64,000 bases of DNA. Source: Hyalella azteca (lineage: Eukaryota > Arthropoda > Malacostraca > Amphipoda > Hyalellidae). Made by a program: the position numbers and the translations under genes. This document shows, one piece after another, positions 26,283 through 38,620 of this stretch (the first letter of the stretch is position 1; each line of letters begins with the position of its first letter). Under the pieces are notes generated by a model, which saw only the letters and a list, made by a program, of their open reading frames with translations, was not told where the DNA came from and searched no databases. The stretch spans positions 21,302 through 85,301 of the forward strand of contig NW_025932429.1 of NCBI RefSeq assembly GCF_000764305.2. Reading direction: 5' to 3'.

Positions 26283-26728
26283 TTAATCCTTTCATCCAGA
26301 AAGACCGATGAAGCTCCTAGCAAAGTGAAAATATTCCAAATTGCTTTAGCAAAAACGGTAAATTGGGAACTAGAATGATGATTTGTCGACCACTAATGTT
26401 TTAGTCTACAACCGTCAGTCCCTAATATCCTACCTCCAAAGGAAAATTATGCAACATAAGCAATAAAAATCAATAATTTAAGATAATACTCCTGCCACCG
26501 GCACTGTACGACAGGACAAATAAGAGAACATTTCCTTTAAAAAATGAATTCGGATATCATGAACGTATAGTTTTTGAGCGAGCTACAGCGGTGCGAATGA
26601 ATTACGAAGACGATTTGTTCTCCCAGCAGCAGATTAGAACCCATGGATCTCGCGTTGTAGCAGTTCAAGGCGGCTGAGTGCAACACGTTGACGCAGAAGG
26701 AAGGTTATTAGCCGCAGTTATAAGTCAT
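26282..26728. other. Non-coding stretch
   Basis: Nothing recognisable on either strand apart from ordinary AT-rich sequence leading up to the 21-bp array. Confidence 0.5.
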
Positions 26729-26920
26729 CATGGCAGAAAGCAAGGTCATCATCGCAGAAAGCAAGGTCATCATGGCAGAAAGCAAGGTCATCATCGCAGC
26801 ACATCGCAGCCAGCAAGGTCCTCATCGCAGCCAGCAAGGTCATCATCGCAGCCAGCATGGTCCTCATCGCAGCAAGCAAGGTCATCATCGCAGCAAGCAA
26901 GGTCATCATCGCAGCAAGAA
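26729..26920. repeat. 21-bp minisatellite
   Basis: About nine units of CATCGCAGCAAGCAAGGTCA plus T, with G/C and A/C variants drifting from one end to the other, so that neighbouring units are most alike. The multiple-of-three period keeps several frames open (HRSKQGH-like on the plus strand). I see no evidence for a real protein. Confidence 0.9.
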
Positions 26921-29900
26921 TTCATCGCGGGATGAATTCGACGTAATAAGCTGAAGTTTTGCAAAATTCTCATCGATCACCTGGAAATTTTGATGCAAGT
27001 ATGCAACTCGTATGAAGTCGGAACAAATTCCATCTTTAAATTTACATTTTAAAACATCCATGTTTCGATTGCCTTCAATATTTAAAAATATTTATAAATT
27101 ATCGTTTTTGTTGGAATGATTTTCGACACAAATACCTTTTTTGATGAATGATTTTTCTGGTTTATCTTGAATTCACTACCTATGGGCGCGTAATGCCTCT
27201 TAGAAGAACCACTGTACCGCCATTTCATATTTTTATTCACTAAAACATCTAAACAAATAATTATCGTACTCGTCGTTTTTTGCTGCGGCGCAACAGTCAT
27301 GCAAAGCCATTCAACTCCGATGATTGTTAAAACATAAGCCGGCTCTGTTAAGCCCATACGCAATATTGCGCATAAATCATAATACGCATACTGCATGTAT
27401 ATGCATATCATATGCTGTGGCCTCGAATGCACCAAGCAGATTCTTTTTGGGAGCTTCGAAAGCGCTTTGAAGCGCATATATCAACGATAATTTTTACAGC
27501 CATCACAGAACTTGCAGGCAGATACATCAGCTCATGTGCAACTGCGACTAGTAAGTAAAAAAACAAATTTCAATTTGATCAAGTCCTTACATCTAACAAA
27601 CATTTAGTTTGTGCTCACTAAAGCCAGGCTTCCGCTCTCAAAAGCTCGTCTAATGAACTGGCGCTGCTAAAATGAACGATATTTGAAACCAGCCTCCCGC
27701 TAATGAATGTCCCGGCAACTAGAATGCATTTCGCAAACCTGCCACCTCTACCAACGCCACTGCATTTGCTACATTTCCCGTTAACTTCACTGGTGCAATT
27801 TTAGTTTTGCAGCTAAACTTTGGAAAATTTTATGGAAGTGCCGGAAAACGGTCTTGTTTTAATAATGAAGTAGTAACGCTTAAGTTTAGATTTTCTATGG
27901 TGATTAACGAAATCAATTTACATCTTGAGAAATTGTGTTTCATAGGGAGAACAATAATGAGCGTCAATCTCGCCAACCTGCTTGGCCGATAGAGACATTT
28001 TGCAAGAACTTTTTCTGTTATCATGACATTAAAATTTTTTTACCTTATCCATGCATTCTGATGCATTCTGTAGAAACTTTATTTTGCCTGATAGCATACA
28101 TAAGCCATCACCGCGGAAAAATGTATTCTGTGGTTATAATTCAGCGTCACTCACGATCTTAATACAAAAAGCATTTCGCTCTTCAGATCTTTTATCAAAA
28201 ATTATATCCCTCTATAAACATAGAAAAATTAAGAACCAAGTGCGACTCCAAAAGCGAACGTAAAAAGAATCTCCCCTGAATCGGATCCACGGGTACCGCG
28301 TTACCAACGACCAGAGATGAGCTCACAGTTGAGTGCTGACGAGCAAGAGATAATGAACAATGAACCGGTGGAAAATAAAGGAGTTCGTCATGTGAGTGCT
28401 TGGTCCAAATTTACACTTGTTCCCGAAATTTACATATAAATAAAATATTTTTATTGGATAATTTGCGCTTCATCTTTTAACTCATAGACATATTTTGCAT
28501 GTCAACAGACAAGCAAAAGAAATATGAGAACGAATAATAGGCGTTCAAAAGTACTTTTTAAAGACCACGCTTCTAAGAAGGCCGGTGTCTCCGAAGTTGC
28601 AGATGTACAATGAATTTATTTTTTTACTTGTAAATATAAAAAAATGTATATTTTTTAATTACTTTTCATATGTTTAAAACAATTTTTTATTTTTTACCTT
28701 TTTTGTTCTGTTATTATTATTTTTTATTCATACGTTGTTTCCTACTTTACGCTAGTGTGCAAAATATCAGATAGATTGCATAGGTATTAGTGTGTTGAAA
28801 ATCGATTATAAGATTTGGAGCAGGCAAACAAACAAGAAGGGAAGTTAAAGAGAAGTGCCGTAAAAAGAGCCAATTTTGCCGAGTTCTATAATGCAATATA
28901 AAATAGCCTGGATTTGTATAATGGAAACAAATGCTCTCTATCTTTTCCATTCAAGAAGATAATTTTTATCGATTATCTCGACTACAATCAATTACAATAA
29001 ATGTATTAAAGCTTTAAGTTTTCATATATTTCGGACATATAATGGCCGAATATATTCGAATACGCCGAATATATTTCATATATTTCGGACATATAAATTG
29101 TAGTCATTTTCCCCTTCTTCCTTTGTTGTTCTCCGCAAATAAAAATACGCAATTTAAAAATTAGCAGCCAACCCTCAACCTGTTAACTCAGCTGCTTTCA
29201 GGTCAGTTAATTAATTAAGAGTTAATTACGACTTGAAGCTTGATAATTGCTCTTAATTATGTTTTTGATGCTCCGGTGGTCGCGTGGTAAGACAACTCAA
29301 TGTTTAAAGAACGTTCGTCTCTACAACGCAAACCGAAAACAGAAAATGAATATGCTCTATGCTTAACAGGAATGTAGGCATGAAACGCTAAGTGCAATGT
29401 GCGATGATTTGTGTTTTTTCATCAGTGCAGTTCTAAGAAAGAGATGAATATTTAAGCGTCTTCGCTTTGCTTATTCCACGGAAAAATAAACAGCTTGTGC
29501 AACGCAATCCAAGACTTCCATGAGATCCCATCGAAACCAGACTCTGACCTCAACCGAAATTATGGCGCGTTTGTCAAGGACAACATGGCGACAACCAAGA
29601 GAAAATACCTTCAATTATTATATGGTATCATTTATCGCCTCATTTCCATGTCTTATTAAGCAAGTAGGATGTCGTACGCTTTTGAATAACATGAGAAGGG
29701 TCGTTTCCTACATCGTTATGAAAATTTTGCTGCCATTACAAGGACTCAAAAAAAGTACCTTCTTAAAGAAACGATATTTTCGTAATGTCTATATGAGACA
29801 TTACGTGTGAGTTGAGTTCTGGCAGTGATCGAGGACGCACGTAGTGTTTGCGGGTCCCAACTTTCTCACTTTTTACCATGCCGGTTTGACTTATCTCGCG

Positions 29901-29945
29901 AATTTTGTACCGAAACGATTTCAGTGAAAGGTTCAATTTTAGTGC
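26920..29945. other. Non-coding stretch
   Basis: No supported gene. A 131-codon open frame at 27082-27477 on the minus strand lacks a recognisable domain. At 29021-29042 and 29075-29096 a 22-base sequence containing TTCATATATTTCGGACATAT is duplicated, and GACTACAAT at 28980 is matched by its complement at 29097, framing a small foldback of about 126 bases. The A-box-like GGTGGTCGCGTGGTAAGAC at about 29276 has no B box. Confidence 0.5.
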
Positions 29946-30045
29946 AAATCGCCAGTCATGAAAAGATCCGGTCAAATGACACGAGTTTAGATCTATGAAC
30001 AAGGCACGAAATGGAAAAGAATCGGCGACAGGCCACATCAGGCCT
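29946..30045 (+). mobile_element. LINE 3' tail fragment
   Basis: GATCCGGTCAAATGACACGA at 29955 onward, then GAACAAGGCACGAAATGG and AATCGGCGACAGGCC (30020-30034), match the 3' tail of the LINE at 5656-5740 and the shared SINE tail. No coding part is attached, so this is a severely 5'-truncated insertion. Confidence 0.75.
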
Positions 30046-33000
30046 ACACTTCAGAGCCGACATCACTATGTTATGTTATGTTATATGACGATAGGTATAT
30101 GTATCTTTAGGTATGGCATTACGTCAAAATTAAGTTTACGTCAAATAAGTTTACGTCCCAATACACATCTCCTCATTTCACTTTCTTACATTAAGTTCTC
30201 CTTATTTTCTTGAATTAAATTCGAATCCACCTGGCAAAAATCATAAGAATTAGAGCCTCTGAGATAAGAGTTAGGACCAGAAGTGATTTTTTTCTTCTGA
30301 GCCAAAAACCAATGCAACTTCAGGCACTCTAAGATCCCAGGTTGATCATCTACCCGAAGCTCTCGGGCAAGAAAGAGGCCATCAATATCACAGTTATGCG
30401 TCACGCGGTCGCTAGTATTTGCTAAAAAGCGCACCTGAGAAGACTGTAATCTCAGTAATGCATCAGGGCTTGCCTCTTGCTGCAGCCTGGGCACAACGGC
30501 TCGCCATGGCCATCAATCCTCTGATCTTTGACCCCGAAAATAATGCGGACTTCGGTCTGATTCGATCAAGTGTGTATATTTGGAGAGGGCAAGATAAAAC
30601 GGCATTTGATTTATACCAGCTATGATCTGAGTAAAATTTTTCCTGCTAAACCGCAAAAGACAACAAATTTTAATCTTGCAAAACTAAAATGATCATTCAG
30701 TGGTTACCAGTGGTTCAGTTACCTCACTTCAAGAAAAGTGGGGTAACGGAAGAAGATGGGGCGAATAATGGAAACGATCAACTTCAAAGAATCTAATGTA
30801 TCACTAAAATCACTATCCAATTACAGGTCTTCTAGAAACCAAGTTTTAGGAAAAAAGTGTCTTCGTAATGACCTAATTAATATGAATAAACTTATATGAA
30901 AGACAATAATTTGGCTTTGGAATGCTCAACAAATCAAACTAGGTAGCGTCTTGAGCTTCAGCAATAAGAAGTTTAATTCTTCATTTAACGCAATAACGGA
31001 GAAGAAACTCAAAAGTTTGGTAATATACGAAGTGGGGGGACGTCTCTAACATCTATTTACTGCGGAATTTCGGGAATGGAGCCAAGATAGGCACAATTAT
31101 TCTCTAGATTTCGAAGCATGAAGCAAACGAAGTCAATCAGATGCTTTCTAACTTTCGTTCATCAAATTAGGAAATTGCGCGAAGCTAATTTTTGAAGCTG
31201 CCATGCATAAGAGCTAGTGACACCTCATTTTTCTTCAGAACTGGAAAATTTAACGAAACTTTTGCTATCCATATTTTATCTATCAACGAAGCAAATTGTA
31301 CAAAATTTAGGCTGGCCTTTGACATTATTCATCGCTAAAAATAATTATTCAACTACAAGCATTTTAAATGCTAGCTACGTTTGAGGATTAATGATTTTCA
31401 AAACCTAAATAGTGGAGCCAGCTTATCCTAAGCGACTGACATCCCCTTAGGAAAATTCACAAAACTTCAGCATGAAATGGGAAACATTCTAAGAGAAATT
31501 ACAACTTATATTCAACTCTACTTTCTGCTTAGATCCTCACTTTCCCTCGACGCAGTCCAATTTTTAGGGGAAATTTTGGTCGCAAAATAATTCCTTTTTG
31601 CAACTAAATAAAAAAAATATCAGAGAAAAATAATTTATTTTTGCGACGAAGTCAGAGAGAAAATAGGCGACCAATTACCATGTTTTATGGCACACTCAAA
31701 ATATTATGGCTTGATGAAGAGACCCGAGGAATTGTAGAGGAGTGAGCGCGCTGCTCCTGGCACGCAAATATAGACGTCGTCTAAAATTGTCTGAGAGGAA
31801 AGGTTTGGTCTAGTAAAATGCACAGATTTCTTGTATTCAATCTTAACTATTTGAATTTTGCTTACCGTCTATGATTAAACCGCTCTTAATTTTTCTGTTG
31901 GTTTTATCAATTCAAACGCAAGATTTCAGCATAAAATTTTTGTTAGGAAAATGGCTGTTCATTGATTCACTAAACTTCACGAGCTTATATTATATTAACG
32001 TCTCCTATTGAAAAATTGTTAAAGCAAAATTTCGTACCTGTTAAGAACCTAATAAGCAAGTGAGTATCTACGGGCAAAAGTTAGTCACGTTCTGGCGCGC
32101 AAGAAATCTCCAAAAAAATAATTATTTACACAACATCCGGGTCTGCATGCGACATCAAACGTCTAGCTCATTTTTCACAAAGGATATGAACCTATCAAGA
32201 GAAATGAAGTGACGTAGAAACTGACGCTTTGTGAACTGCTGAAAGTTCCGATCATTCGGTTCGTTCCAGCTCCTGAAAACAATTTGTCATCTCGAAATGA
32301 GCAATAAAGCAATTTTATCGTCCAATTCAGCCACTCAAGGGGCGTCTGTTGTGCAATGAGTGGCCTTTTGTACCTTACTGCATATCTTCTGATGGTCCTC
32401 AACTCTGCCTTCACGAAGCGGATTGTCTTATAAAGTCGCTCCAAATTCCTCGTATTGAGAGACTCTTGAGACGCAGCAGAGGGACGACAGGCTCCCACTC
32501 ACGTCGCTCTGTCCTGACAGATTTGGGCTGTCCTGCAGTTGGACGAGTCTACTGCAAACAAGATTAACGGGACAGTTTGGAAAATGATGTTCGGAAATAG
32601 CGCCAGTAGTTTCAAGGCGTCAATTTATAGATGAATATATGTTAATTTGATCAACTGAGAAAGTAAAATTAATCGACTGAGAATCATCTTTTGTTTCTGA
32701 TCGAAATTAATGAACAAACTTAGAAATATCTCATTAAATTTATCCACAACTGGGCGTCAACAAAAAATATTTCTACTCTGTGATGCTATTATTTTGCTAG
32801 CCCACTTAACTAATAATATATCTAAAATCTGTTATTTTATCTCACCTGCGCTTCATCGGTGCGTCTCCATGTACGTTTTCACCAAAGCTGGTGTTGAAGT
32901 CGCCCAGATATTGAAGCCAGTTCCATGTTTGAGTGCTCATAAATAATTTTGATTGTTTTTTTTTGCAGTAATGGAGTTATTTTAATAAATGGTTGTAATA

Positions 33001-35815
33001 TTTAGTGCTACAACAATTTAAATAGAAAGTTTATGTGCAATAATATTGCATAACATGCTTGAAGAACAAGCGAGTAGCCCGGAATAAGGATTAACGAAGG
33101 CACCTGCTATGGAAGTGATACTTTTCTATATATATTAAATTGCATTGTTCCGTCATAACGAGTTACTTGTATAATTTCGTTGAATTAAACGCATAAATTT
33201 TATGTTATGTCATGGTTGTGAGTCACAGAATTAGTACTTACTGTATGTACTGATAATGTACAGTTGCACACCCAACCTCTATGATCAGACTGGAGGCTTA
33301 TACATGTATATGCACGAGAATCTTGAGAACTTGAGATTACAATGGACACTACACGAAATTGTACTTTCCTATTTAAATACTTACTTAGGTTTAAGTTTTT
33401 TATTGTTGTTTGATGTTTTAGGCTCATTATTCGAGTGGGCAAACTATGAAGAAATTTTGGGATTCTGTAAACAAGGTTTAGAGATGATTCGAGACGGGAA
33501 CGTTGTTATCATAACGTTTGTAAGTGGTTGCTGCAGCGATATTGGAGAAGTCGAAGTTAATAGTTTCAACGTAAATAATTTTTTTTCAATTTCATAGTAT
33601 TTGCTTACAAACCCGTATGAACAGACATTGGTAATAGAAAAGTAAAAAAAAAGGCTCCTACCAAATCATCGGATAATCTTGGCTGCTTTACAATACGTAC
33701 AAGTACGTAATAAATTCGTAGGTCAAGGTGCCACAGAGAACGTGATAATTAAGGATCTGACTGACGAGATTGAGTATAATGACATCTCGCATTGAGTATA
33801 ATGGGTCAACATTTCATACTTTATTGATCTCGACACAAACAGTGAACAAAATATCAACGATTCTTTGCTGTATGTGATATTGTAGCTGGAGCATTAATTT
33901 GCCCAGTAAATAATGACTGAGACACTATATAGTTACGCTTCCAAAAGTTGTTTAATAGTGACTCCAACTTATTTCCAGCCTGACACCAGCATTGACGTTG
34001 GATGAGCAATGAACCCAGCCTGACAAAAGCGAACATTTATTTGATGGTGATGCGAACATTTACTTTTATTTTATACATATATTTTCATCCTTACCTCGAG
34101 CTAACATAAATGGTTCTAATCTCGAGCAATTTAAATACTTATTCTATGAAGATTTGATGATTTTGCATAGAAATCAGTTAGAAATCTTATTACTAAACTT
34201 CTATATACATGCATCGGAAAATCTATTAATATAATATAATCGGGATATTTCATGTACATTTTATTTTTCTGAAAGATCAAAAAAATGAAGGGAAGGGTAG
34301 GTTTACAAGCTGATATTTGATTCTAATTTTACTAAATGAACGTTTTATTACGAAATAAATTATTTATGTCTTCTACAAACTACAAAACAGGACTTGAATA
34401 GGAGTTTCGGGCTAAATTGGAGTTAGTTCGCAATTTTCTCTAAATCCGGTACTTATGTTTAAGAATGATTTACAGGATTATGGATGCTTGGGATCCTGAT
34501 GACCAGATTCGGGATGACGGGATTCTAAATAACTGGATTCCCGAATTCTTTTCCTATCCGGGGAAACGTTGCGAAAAACTGCTGATGTGACCTGTAATCT
34601 TGATGATCAAATATCAATAAAAACTAAATTAGTGTGAAATAACAGAATTGGGTCTTTTACGCAAGCGCAAATGAAGACTATAATGTACATTATTTTACAA
34701 TTATGTTGTTTGTTTTTCAGTGATTCAAACGATATTTTTGCTGTTGTTGGCACAAGATTTTTGTAAGATATTTTTAATATAGTAGCGACGTTTTGTACGT
34801 AACAATGCTGATGTCTAGGGTATAATTCGAATATTTTTTGCGTTGCATCACTGTAGGAACATCGCTCGTCCTAAGCTAGCATTACTTCTAGATTAAATTG
34901 CGCATCTTTTCTACATCTCAAAGTTCTAGTCAATAAATTAATTTTTTTTCCAATTTACCTGTCGTGTTGAATATGCAGTTTTGTTCAGTAGCTGATTTCT
35001 CGCTCTATCTGAACAAATTCTGTCTCTCTCAGCACCGTGTCGATCCGACGGTTAGAGCGTTAACCGCTAAGATCTTCATCGGTGCTACGCTGCATCCTAA
35101 CGAAGTATTGAAGTAAGAGAGTTACATTGGGCAGATCTGGGCGCGCCTTAATTGAGCTCGGTCATGCTGCTCTGGCCACAAGATAGTCCGTTCAACTTAT
35201 AAATCGGTCAGAACCTTCAATGTCGAGTAAAGTGATACTTGTTAACATTAACTTTTCCCAGTGATACTTGTTACTGAAAAACTGTAAAGAACAACATCAC
35301 AACATCTTTCATGTAATATCCAATATCCCTATTGTTATTTTTAGGATGAACAGAATTAATCAAGGAGGGGCAAAAATTATTTTTTATGTAAATTCTAGTA
35401 TTATATTTTATATAGAATTTTGCGTTTTATTCCGAACGAATGACAAACACTCGCCGCGCTGGAGTGCATTGGCTGCACAAAACATTTAGTCCGAGAAATG
35501 GGACGCAAAAAGCTCCCGGAAAGTCATCAATGCCGGCAATCAACATGGCACGCAGTCACGCAGCTGAGTTGTATGGATGTGCTGCTGCACTGGAAACTTC
35601 AAATGAACATACTGAGTCCATGCATTGACAGACAGTCTAACACCGTAAGGGCGTTCTGATTTCATTCTGTTCGGGTGTAAACGCTCGGCTTGTTCCTCCG
35701 AATCAGCTCTAACGTTCGCTCAGAACATTTCTCTTTAAGAGTCAGACCGGTGAAGCATCATTTTTCATTTTTATATAATAGTCCGGGGCTGTTGGAGCAG
35801 CAATTACTCTATTTT
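30045..35815. other. Non-coding stretch
   Basis: No gene that I can defend. A GC-richer segment at 30290-30560 has open frames on both strands (102 and 68 codons) without a known domain. ATTGAGTATAATG is repeated at 33768 and 33792. A region at 35020-35095 resembles an A-box but has no B box. Confidence 0.5.
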
Positions 35816-35990
35816 ATTTGACGTTATAGTAACAATATATAGTAATAGCAGCGATTTATTGTTATAGTAGCAAGTTATAGCAATATAGCGTAAACAATAT
35901 TGCGTAATATTATAGCGTTATATTATTACGTTATATTATTTAGTATTGCGTTATATTATAGCGTAAGCAATAGTAATTTGTTTTTTTTTC
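35815..35990. repeat. Low-complexity TTATAGCG/TTATAGTAA tract
   Basis: Irregular short-period repeats of TTATAGCG, TTATAGTAGC and CAATAT types fill this block just before the composite repeat. It is simple-sequence DNA. Confidence 0.7.
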
Positions 35991-36154
35991 TGCGGATGAA
36001 AGGTTCTATTAGGATAACTATATATGGTAAAGCAGCACGTACCTCTCGATCGTGAGCCCAGAACTTTGACCACCCACATGGCTCACCTCCACGACCAAGA
36101 GCGCACGCCAGTCCCAGGACAGGTCCCACGCTTGTAGGGGACTGGTAGACTCCA

Positions 36155-36535
36155 GTCGTCGTGTGGCGGGACGACAGACGTCGGATGACAGGACGACAGA
36201 CGTCCAATGACAGGACGACAGACGTCGGATGACAGGACGACAGACGTCGGATGACAGGACGACAGACGTCGGATGACAGGACGACAGACGTCGGATGACA
36301 GAACAGACGTCGATGACAGGACGACAGACGTCGGATGACAGGACAATAGACGTCGGATGACAGGACAACAGACGTCAGATGACAGGACGACAGACGTCGG
36401 ATGACAGGACGACAGACGTTGGATGACAGGACGACAGACGTCGGATGACAGGACGACAGACGTCGGATGACAGGACGACAGACGTCGGATGACAGGACGA
36501 CAGACGTTGGATGACAGGACGACAGACGTCGTCCA
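36155..36535. repeat. 22-bp minisatellite in copy A, about 16 units
   Basis: The unit is ACGACAGACGTCGGATGACA followed by GG. Most units are identical, and one is shortened at 36295-36322. A related 22-bp array lies at 50991-51200 inside copy C, with G for A at several positions. An open frame of up to 194 codons on the minus strand is a by-product of the array and has no sign of being a gene. Confidence 0.95.
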
Positions 36536-36735
36536 CTCACTTAATTGATCACTTCACTTAAACTAAGGTTTCTAAAGCCGAGGCAGCAGGCGAATCCGTG
36601 ACCGGTTAGGCCGACTTCAGCAATACAAATGAAGACAAAATAGCGACCGGCAGAAGTCGGCCACGACCCTATCTAGGCTATGTGTGTGGTCACGTCTTAT
36701 AAAAATAGGGGATGTGTCGTTTCAGACAGGACCAA

Positions 36736-36879
36736 GGGCCATACTTTCAAAACTCGCTAAGTGAACGTAAGTACTTACGCTCTATTTTCTTGTCTATGAA
36801 TGGTGGATTTTGCTTGAAAGGCCGTCAATGATTGGCTGATGAACTTACGATCTCTTAACTTTTTTTGAAAGTATGGGCC
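36736..36879. mobile_element. MITE with GGGCC ends, 144 bp
   Basis: Terminal inverted repeats GGGCCATACTTTCAAAA (left) and TTTTGAAAGTATGGGCC (right). Copy B of the host repeat reads ...GAACCAGTTGTACATAG with no insert, which gives the empty site and shows a 3-bp target duplication: CAG on the right (36880-36882), CAA on the left (36733-36735), mutated from CAG. A sister copy is at 61963-62102 (about 90 percent identical). Confidence 0.85.
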
Positions 36880-36889
36880 CAGTTGTACA

Positions 36890-37290
36890 TAGTTTTCATC
36901 TTTAAAACTGCCTAGAACGCAATGAAGCTCTAAGATAAAATTATGATTCCGCTTCCTGGTAAATTCATTGCACTTAATGTAAGATCTACCTAATGTGCGG
37001 TCCAAGAATACACCAGCTATGATTGTCGTTCCAGATAGCTTAGGGAAATGATTTTGAAGGACATTGTAAGCTATCGACACTCTATCATGGATTCTAAAAA
37101 TTTTGATTGTGAGCCTCGAATTGATGTGTGGGGCACCATGTGTGATTCTAACAGCAGCTCTCCGTAGGCCTCACAATGTTCCCACATAGTGAACTCAATT
37201 GGCTGAAGCCTTTCCTGCCAACAACAGTATCCCGGCTATCCCAGAGACAAAAGACAGGCGGAGACTTGGTAAAACATACCTATTTATTTT
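36890..37290 (-). pseudogene. Unrecognised coding-like body of composite repeat, copy A
   Basis: On the minus strand the sequence translates to WEHCEAYGELLLESHMVPH, then LSGTTIIAGVFLDRTLGRSY and KCNEFTRKRNHNFILELHC, followed by FKDENYVQL. Copy B carries the same peptide with few amino-acid changes but with frameshifts at different places, so the two copies once shared one reading frame. I do not recognise the protein. Transposon protein or captured host exon are both possible. Confidence 0.5.
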
Positions 37291-37299
37291 GAAATTTCT

Positions 37300-38276
37300 T
37301 ACTATTTACATACTGTACGTGTCATACTTAATGACTCCCCGCATTATATTGTCTCTGTCACATGTACCTTAAGTGAGCTCAAAGAGTTGGTTCCTTAATT
37401 ACTTCCATTGTTAAGCAGCACGGCATTGAGGCTCTTGCATGGGATTGCAATGAGTTCTCATTACTTGGTAGAATTGTAACACCAAATATGTACTGTAGTG
37501 GGTTAGGGTAAAGTGAAATTACTCTCGTTATCAGGACTTCAATTAAGGATTGAGATCACACCTGCTTAATTATTATTGTCTAGGTGTACATGTATGTCGG
37601 TCATGACTGTTGCCCACTCACTATGCAATCCTAATCAATATGATCATGTCTCTTCATCTCTCACTAACTTTTCATTGGCGTAAGAATTTCTAGATTATTC
37701 TGGACAGTTCTGGAAACTTATGGTTCCCACTAATATGTTACCACTTTTCAAATATGTTAATCTATAGACAAATTTTAAAAAAATCAAAATACAATTATGC
37801 AGACCACATAAGCAAAGTTTAATTGGATTCATCATTTGTATTCACCTAGGGTATGTACAGACAAGCAGGGAACCAAGCTCAATAACAATTTTTTAGAAAA
37901 TATTTACTACACGTGTTTTTCTTAGAGTCGATCTTATAATATAAAAACTCTCGTTATAAATAACGTATAACGTTCGATCTATGAATTGAACGAATAAATG
38001 GTTAAATTATGGTGAATAAATTATGTCTGAATTTTTAAATAGCGATTTCGAGGAGTCAGAGTAAAATACAAATTCGATGAAAATGCGTGCGCCAGCGAGG
38101 GCTAGTGTGTGAGTGAGCCATGCGGGCCCTACGCCTAGTTAAACCAAATCGGCACGCCCCATTCATTTAATTCGTAATCAGTAAATATGAAACTAAATGA
38201 ACACTCTTCAATGCTCATTACGCTATGGTGAAAATTTTGTCATATTCTTACCTTCTTTTTTTTCAATTAAAACGAC
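37300..38276. other. Non-coding stretch
   Basis: No gene seen. A single extra arm of the foldback element's sequence (GCACGCC...ATTCGTAATCAGTAA) lies at about 38149-38205. Confidence 0.5.
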
Positions 38277-38620
38277 GAAACGGGTGAATTCAATCACTTC
38301 GGCACGCTATTTCCCGTCAATTCGTAACCAATAATATTTATGAAATCAATTGCGCAGTTTTTAGTGCCCACTGTACAGTGGCGAGGAAATTTTTTTTATA
38401 TTTTTACCGCCTGTCATTTAAAATTACTTTGGGTTGAGTTGGTGAGGTTATCTTACGTTCTAACGGTTTTACCGTTTTAATTGCAAACGGGTACAAGTAT
38501 AAAAAATATCCTCGCCACTGCACATTGAGCAACAAAACTGTATTTTTTTAATTTCATAACTATTGGTTACGAATTGAGGGAAATAGCGTGCAGAAGTGGC
38601 TGAATTTATCCGTTCTACAG
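38277..38620. mobile_element. Foldback element with ~115-bp arms
   Basis: The left arm (38277-38395) contains CACTTCGGCACGCTATTTCC, ATTCGTAACCAATA and CAGTGGCGAGGA. The right arm (38506-38620) carries the complements in reverse order (TATCCTCGCCACTG, TATTGGTTACGAAT, GAAATAGCGTGCAGAAGTGG). The spacer is about 90-110 bases. A third partial arm in direct orientation lies at 38149. No protein is encoded, so this is non-autonomous. Target duplication is not resolved. Confidence 0.8.

Larger units (their letters stand above)
36040..37300 (-). repeat. Composite repeat, copy A
   Basis: From left to right this copy holds a flank with GTCCCAGGACAGGTCCCACG (36112), a 22-bp minisatellite, a module from 36556 with AAACTAAGG and the paired GGCCGACTTC (36609) and GAAGTCGGCC (36653), then TATAAAAATAGGGG, an inserted MITE, and a minus-strand coding-like body to about 37290. 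That body contains AGRSYIKCNEF-like sequence (LGRSYIKCNEFTRKRNHNFI) and PKLSGTTIIAGVF. Copy B (45206-45770) matches the module and body. Copy C (50930-51620) matches the flank, minisatellite and module. The repeat is unclassified, and I saw no LTR ends or target duplication. Confidence 0.75.

Noticed and set aside
27082..27477. 131-codon open frame on the minus strand
   Set aside because: No recognised domain. This length is expected by chance in 64 kb searched in six frames.
29272..29310. Possible tRNA gene starting GCTCCGGTGGTCGCGTGGTA
   Set aside because: No B box and no acceptor-stem pairing. At most an A-box-like fragment.
30186..30494. 102-codon open frame on the minus strand in a GC-richer patch
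   Set aside because: Looks somewhat protein-like, but an equally good frame lies on the other strand and no family or splice site supports either.
36018..36540. Open frames of 87-194 codons on the minus strand across the 22-bp minisatellite
   Set aside because: They exist only because the repeated unit lacks stop codons in these frames. The period is not a multiple of three, so the peptide cycles through frames, and there is no sign of a gene.
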